A stretch of DNA of 64,000 nucleotides from Providencia burhodogranariea DSM 19968 (lineage in GTDB: Bacteria; Pseudomonadota; Gammaproteobacteria; Enterobacterales; Enterobacteriaceae). Each line of letters starts with the position of its first letter. Within the stretch, counting starts at the first letter, position 1. Location of the stretch: assembly GCF_000314855.2 (NCBI RefSeq), contig NZ_KB233225.1:183092-247091 (forward strand). The letters are read 5' to 3'. A program made the position numbers and the translations under genes. The notes beneath the pieces are model-generated. The model saw only the letters and a list, made by a program, of their open reading frames with translations. It did no database searches and was not told the origin of the DNA. Below are positions 60,060-64,000 of this stretch, one piece after another.

Positions 60060-61136
60060 ATGTCTAAAATTTTTGATTTTGTTAAACCGGGTGTTATCAC
60101 AGGCGATGACGTACAGAAAGTTTTCGCAGTTGCCAAAGAAAATAACTTTGCATTACCCGCTGTAAACTGTGTCGGTACAGACTCAATTAATGCTGTACTG
60201 GAAGCTGCTGCTAAAGTACGTGCTCCTGTTATTGTTCAATTCTCTAATGGTGGTGCAGCTTTTATCGCAGGTAAAGGTCTGAAAGCAGAAGGCCAACAAG
60301 CTGCTATTTTAGGTGCAATTTCAGGTGCTCATCATGTGCATCAAATGGCAGAGCACTACGGTGTACCTGTTATTTTGCATACTGACCACTGCGCACGTAA
60401 ATTACTGCCATGGATCGACGGTCTGTTAGATGCAGGTGAAAAACACTACGAAAAAACTGGTAAGCCACTGTTTTCTTCACACATGATTGACCTATCTGAA
60501 GAAACATTAGAAGAAAACATCGAAATCTGTGCTCAATACCTAGCGCGTATGGCGAAAATCGACATGACGCTGGAAATTGAACTGGGTTGTACTGGTGGAG
60601 AAGAAGACGGTGTTGATAATACCGGCATGGACAGCTCTGAGCTGTACACTCAACCAGAAGATGTTGCATACGCTTATGAGAAGCTGAGCGCAGTTAGCCC
60701 TCGTTTCACTATCGCGGCTTCTTTCGGTAACGTTCACGGTGTTTATAAGCCAGGTAACGTACAGTTAACACCAAAAATTCTGCGTAATTCACAGGACTAT
60801 GTTTCTGAGAAATTTAACTTGCCTCACAACAGCTTAGACTTCGTCTTCCACGGCGGTTCTGGTTCAAGCGCTGAAGAAATCAAAGAAGCAGTAGGTTATG
60901 GTGTTATCAAAATGAACATCGATACTGATACTCAGTGGGCTAACTGGGAAGGTATCCTGAATTACTACAAAAAGAACGAAGCTTATCTACAAGGTCAGTT
61001 GGGTAATCCAGAAGGTCCAGAAAACCCTAACAAGAAATACTATGACCCACGCGTATGGCTGCGTAAAGCACAAGACTCAATGGTTGTTCGTTTAGAGAAA
61101 GCATTTAAAGAATTGAACTGCGTTGACGTTCTGTAA
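60060..61136 (+). CDS. fbaA: Class II fructose-bisphosphate aldolase FbaA
   Basis: Zinc-dependent glycolytic aldolase splitting fructose 1,6-bisphosphate into two triose phosphates. ATG 60060 (MSKIFDFVKPGVITGDDVQK) follows AGGA at 60047-60050 and gives 358 residues (E. coli 359). An in-frame ATG at 59991 would add 23 unrelated residues across a hairpin. The zinc ligands are in LHTDHCARKLLPW near residue 109 and the conserved HGVYKPGNVQLTP and FVFHGGSGSSAEEIKEA motifs follow. A very strong terminator lies 35 bases after the stop. Confidence 0.97.
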   Translation: MSKIFDFVKPGVITGDDVQKVFAVAKENNFALPAVNCVGTDSINAVLEAAAKVRAPVIVQFSNGGAAFIAGKGLKAEGQQAAILGAISGAHHVHQMAEHYGVPVILHTDHCARKLLPWIDGLLDAGEKHYEKTGKPLFSSHMIDLSEETLEENIEICAQYLARMAKIDMTLEIELGCTGGEEDGVDNTGMDSSELYTQPEDVAYAYEKLSAVSPRFTIAASFGNVHGVYKPGNVQLTPKILRNSQDYVSEKFNLPHNSLDFVFHGGSGSSAEEIKEAVGYGVIKMNIDTDTQWANWEGILNYYKKNEAYLQGQLGNPEGPENPNKKYYDPRVWLRKAQDSMVVRLEKAFKELNCVDVL

Positions 61137-61170
61137 TCACGCCTAGCTTCAATTATAAGCGATAAGTGAT

Positions 61171-61207
61171 ATCCCTCAGCCGGGTTAACCGGCTGAGGGA
61201 TTTTTTT
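61171..61207 (+). terminator. Rho-independent terminator after fbaA
   Basis: Thirteen-base perfect stem: ATCCCTCAGCCGG at 61171-61183 with CCGGCTGAGGGAT at 61189-61201, loop GTTAA, followed by T to 61207. Confidence 0.95.
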
Positions 61208-61330
61208 GTGTAAGATAACGTTAGTTTTATCGGCACTGAGTTAACGCCTGGTATTAAGTTTAGCTTTAATATTTATATGCTCAGTTCTGGTAGTAGCTTG
61301 AATATTATTTTAATAAGATAAAATAATGCA

Positions 61331-62218
61331 TTATTTCATAAGTGATTCTTTATTTTCAGTTTGTGATAAAAATTCTAAAAACAGTGCTTCACTTTGTGAT
61401 AATGGCTTACTGGCATCGGTAATAGCACAAATCCGATTAGAGAATACGGGAGTATCATGAACTGCTTCTAGTGGATAGCGAGAATTTATATGTGCTGCGT
61501 AATTTTCGGGTAATATACCAACATAATGGCCTGAAGTAATAAATGCAGCTACTGCCTCTAATCCAGCCGCATCAGGGCCTTTAGCAAATTGCCCAGATGC
61601 TAAAATACTTTCGGTGAAGGGATGCCTTCGATAAACGAGTGTGAGATTTTTATTGTCTTTATATTGATTCGCGGATGAAATATAGAGCTTATGTTTTTCG
61701 ATAAATAGGAATTGGTATCTAAAATTCTTGTTTTCATGATATTGGCCTCGGATACCGATTTGTATTGCTCGATCCCGCAGCGCTTTATTTAATTGATTAT
61801 GGTTGAATATAAGCAATTCAAGTTTTACATTGGGCGCCGCTTTTTGAAAGTGAGATAAGGCTGTTGATAGATGACAAAGTGGATCGGCCAAGATATGTTC
61901 AACCACTCCGATCACTAATGTACCTGAGAGTATCCCTTGTAATGCATCAACATCAGTTTTTATCGCATCTAAGGCTTTAAGCGCGGATGTTGCTTTTTCT
62001 ATTACGAGTATGCCGGAGGGGGTTAATTTGAAACCTGATGGGCCTCTTTCACAAAGATGAACACCGAGTTTTTCTTCAATTTCTCTAATATGTCGACTGA
62101 TTGTTGCTTTTGACATATTTAAATTTTTTTCTGCAAGTGTAAATCCACCAGCTTGAGCTACGGAGGAAAAAATTCGTAATGATTTAAGGTCTTTTTCTGT
62201 TAACGTTTTATTATTCAT
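61331..62218 (-). CDS. LysR-family transcriptional regulator
   Basis: 295-residue LysR-type regulator. The winged helix-turn-helix occupies about residues 8-67 (FSSVAQAGGFTLAEKNLNMS, ATISRHIREIEEKLGVHLCE), and the effector-binding domain follows (LVIGVVEHILADP near 100; GLEAVAAFITSGHYVGILPE near 220). It is divergent from the symporter and ureohydrolase genes with 290 bases between, the usual arrangement for a LysR regulator and its target operon. Ligand not identifiable from sequence. AGGA precedes the ATG on the coding strand. The region is more AT-rich than the glycolytic genes beside it. Confidence 0.9.
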   Translation of the reverse strand: MNNKTLTEKDLKSLRIFSSVAQAGGFTLAEKNLNMSKATISRHIREIEEKLGVHLCERGPSGFKLTPSGILVIEKATSALKALDAIKTDVDALQGILSGTLVIGVVEHILADPLCHLSTALSHFQKAAPNVKLELLIFNHNQLNKALRDRAIQIGIRGQYHENKNFRYQFLFIEKHKLYISSANQYKDNKNLTLVYRRHPFTESILASGQFAKGPDAAGLEAVAAFITSGHYVGILPENYAAHINSRYPLEAVHDTPVFSNRICAITDASKPLSQSEALFLEFLSQTENKESLMK

Positions 62219-62233
62219 ACCTTATTCCTATAA

Positions 62234-62249
62234 AGTGAATTTCATCACT
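62234..62249. promoter_or_regulatory. Possible LysR operator
   Basis: AGTGA at 62234-62238 and TCACT at 62245-62249 form an inverted repeat in the divergent intergenic region, 16 bases upstream of the regulator start. Its location suits an autoregulatory LysR site; the exact T-N11-A motif was not verified. Confidence 0.35.
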
Positions 62250-62508
62250 ATAAGTTAATCTATCCTACTTTGTTATTAGACTCAAATATCAAAATCATTA
62301 TTATTATTTTAAAATATAAAATTTTTCAGTAAAAAATAAAATTGAAAAGGTATCATTTTTTGAAACCATAGAATCAAAAATATCACTTTTATTTTTAATT
62401 CTTATCTATATCTTAAAGAGCACAATGAAATATATTTTAGCCATGAAGATTTTAGTAATAATTATTAATCCAAGAATATAAATAACAAATACAAAAGGAT
62501 TCTATTTT

Positions 62509-63732
62509 ATGGTTGCAAATGAAATGGTAATGATAAAGTTAGATATGGTCACGTTTACAGCATTGGGAGCTATATTATTAATTTTAGGAAACATTGCTGT
62601 AAGGAAAATTCCTTTTTTTATTAAATACTCAATACCAAGTCCAGTTATTGGTGGGTTTATATTTTCAATTATAATGTGGATAGCGTATCAATTTAATATT
62701 GCTGAATTAAGTTTTGACAATACATTGTACGACTTATCAATGTATGTTTTTTTTGTCACTATAGGGTTAATGACAGGCTTCAAATTATTAATTAGTGGTG
62801 GAAAAATACTATTATTGTATATGCTGATTTGTTGGTTACTCGCCTTCGCTCAAAATGGTGTTAGTATCGGGTTATCTTATCTTGTAGGTGTAGACCCTTT
62901 GATTGCAATGATGGCAGGGCAAGCATCGATGCAAGGCGGCCATGGTATGGCGGCATCTTTAGCACCATTGATCGAATCACTTGGACGCGACCAAGCTTTA
63001 AATGTCGGGTTAGCAGCTTCAACCTTTGGTTTAATTGCTGGGTCTGTATTAGGTGGGCCAGTTGGAAACTGGTTAATTAAACGCAACAATTTAAAGATAG
63101 AAACTGATAATGTGGATTTATCCATGTTACCTGAAAATAAAAATAATAATATTGAAAAAATAACTCCGGAACAATGTATTACTACGGGTGCTATTATATT
63201 AATGATATTAGCGATTGGTATGCCTTTAGCTAAATGGATAACTAACTACACTGGTTTTACTATTCCAGGTCATATATTTAGTCTTTTTATTGGAGTTTTG
63301 TTTCATTCATTAAATGAAAGAAAACCAATCATTAAAATTCCACACCATGTTGTGAGTTTAGTTTCGGCTATTTCACTTGAAATGTTTTTAGTGATGGCAA
63401 TGATGAAATTAAAAATATGGGAGCTTTATGATTTAGCTTTACCATTGACAATTATATTAATTGCTCAAGTCACAATCACAATATTCATTGCAATATTCAT
63501 ACTTTATCGTGCACTGGGTAAAAATTATGATGCAGCCGTTATGTCAGCGGGCTTTGTTGGACAAGGAATTGGGGCAACACCAAATGGATTAGTGGTAATG
63601 GATGCAATATGTCATAAGTATGGTCTGTTTTCCCGCAAAGCATTCATTATTATTCCTATTGCAGGCACGATTCTTACTGACATCGTCGGCGTTCCTTTAT
63701 TCGTTTTTTTAGCAAATACACTGGCAAATTAA
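62509..63732 (+). CDS. Glutamate:sodium symporter (ESS) family transporter
   Basis: 407-residue inner-membrane protein of the GltS/ESS family (E. coli GltS 401). AAAGGA precedes ATG 62509. About ten hydrophobic helices with GltS-type motifs: IPSPVIGGFIFSI near residue 42, MMAGQASMQGGHGMAASLAP near 134, AASTFGLIAGSVLGGPVGNW near 169 and SAGFVGQGIGATPNGLVVMD near 346. Related family members move sodium with glutamate; the pairing with a ureohydrolase suggests an acidic guanidino- or formimino-amino acid as substrate, which is inference. Many AAA/AAT-rich codons suggest acquisition by transfer. Confidence 0.88.
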   Translation: MVANEMVMIKLDMVTFTALGAILLILGNIAVRKIPFFIKYSIPSPVIGGFIFSIIMWIAYQFNIAELSFDNTLYDLSMYVFFVTIGLMTGFKLLISGGKILLLYMLICWLLAFAQNGVSIGLSYLVGVDPLIAMMAGQASMQGGHGMAASLAPLIESLGRDQALNVGLAASTFGLIAGSVLGGPVGNWLIKRNNLKIETDNVDLSMLPENKNNNIEKITPEQCITTGAIILMILAIGMPLAKWITNYTGFTIPGHIFSLFIGVLFHSLNERKPIIKIPHHVVSLVSAISLEMFLVMAMMKLKIWELYDLALPLTIILIAQVTITIFIAIFILYRALGKNYDAAVMSAGFVGQGIGATPNGLVVMDAICHKYGLFSRKAFIIIPIAGTILTDIVGVPLFVFLANTLAN

Positions 63733-63757
63733 ATAAAGAAAAAAAGGTAATCAATAT

Positions 63758-64000
63758 ATGAAAGATTTAACAACACCTCCTTTGGTGAATCACAAAACAT
63801 TCTTATATTCTAAATTAATGACAGATTTAACAAATGAGCAGGCTGATATAGCAATACTAGGTATGCCTTTTGGTTCTGCTTATAGTGCTCATGCATTTAC
63901 CAACGATCAATCTAAAGCACCACAGTATTTACGTAATATTAGTGATCGCATTGTAAGGCACCCTGATCATTATGATTTTGATATTGATGGACCTTTATTA
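63758..64000 (+). CDS. Ureohydrolase (arginase/agmatinase) family protein, 5-prime part
   Basis: First 81 codons of a gene cut by the window edge. ATG 63758 follows AAAGG and lies 25 bases after the symporter gene, so the two probably form an operon. The visible part contains ADIAILGMPFGSAYSAHAFT and NDQSKAPQYLRNISDRIVRH, matching the N-terminal strand-loop of the arginase/agmatinase fold. The metal-binding motifs (GGDH, DAHxD) would lie beyond the window, so neither activity nor substrate can be read here. Confidence 0.75.
   Translation, partial: MKDLTTPPLVNHKTFLYSKLMTDLTNEQADIAILGMPFGSAYSAHAFTNDQSKAPQYLRNISDRIVRHPDHYDFDIDGPLL

Overview
The window is chromosomal DNA from a gammaproteobacterium of the order Enterobacterales. 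Nearly every protein is close to its E. coli counterpart in length and motifs, and gene order follows E. coli in long blocks. The AT-rich composition (about 40% GC by eye, not counted), the missing pgpA, yajO, tsx-yajI, ybaE and acrAB neighbours, and a dispersed repeat whose ends resemble ones known from Providencia, Photorhabdus, Serratia and Yersinia suggest Morganellaceae, most likely a Providencia-like species. The genus is an inference.

Layout. (1) 1-9.7 kb, plus strand: queA-tgt (queuosine), yajC-secD-secF (Sec accessory complex), nrdR-ribD-ribH-nusB-thiL (nucleotide-reductase control, riboflavin, antitermination, thiamine). (2) 9.7-13.5 kb: a 0.6 kb gene-free gap where E. coli has pgpA, then dxs, ispA and xseB on the minus strand. 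(3) 13.7-28.7 kb: thiI, yajL-panE, yajQ, yajR, cyoABCDE (bo3 oxidase), an outer-membrane channel gene broken by an in-frame TGA, ampG, yajG, bolA. (4) 29-39 kb: the protein quality-control block tig, clpP, clpX, lon, hupB, ppiD, then ybaV and fadM. (5) 39-49 kb: queC, decR, mdlAB, the nitrogen module glnK-amtB with a clear sigma-54 promoter, tesB, ybaY, the 4.5S RNA gene ffs, and the hha-tomB pair. (6) 49.8-54.3 kb: mltD, gloB, yafS, rnhA, dnaQ and tRNA-Asp, which in E. coli lie elsewhere on the chromosome (near 5 min). (7) 54.4-61.2 kb: a small DUF6122-type membrane protein, then tktA and the glycolytic set epd-pgk-fbaA (near 63-66 min in E. coli). (8) 61.3-64 kb: a more AT-rich accessory locus with a LysR regulator, a divergent glutamate/sodium symporter-family gene and the start of a ureohydrolase gene cut by the window edge.

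Most of the window is core genome. No CRISPR array, insertion sequence, prophage or rRNA was seen. The parts most worth a second look are the LysR-transporter-ureohydrolase locus, the broken Tsx/OmpK-like porin gene, the gene-free gap after thiL with orphan terminators, at least four diverged copies of a roughly 120-150 bp dispersed repeat (one forming the leader of yajR), a 23-residue insertion in the Lon N-terminal domain, and the large inverted repeat upstream of tktA. Start codons were adjusted by comparison with remembered E. coli proteins and by ribosome-binding sites. All family assignments are from recognition of the sequence, not from a database search.
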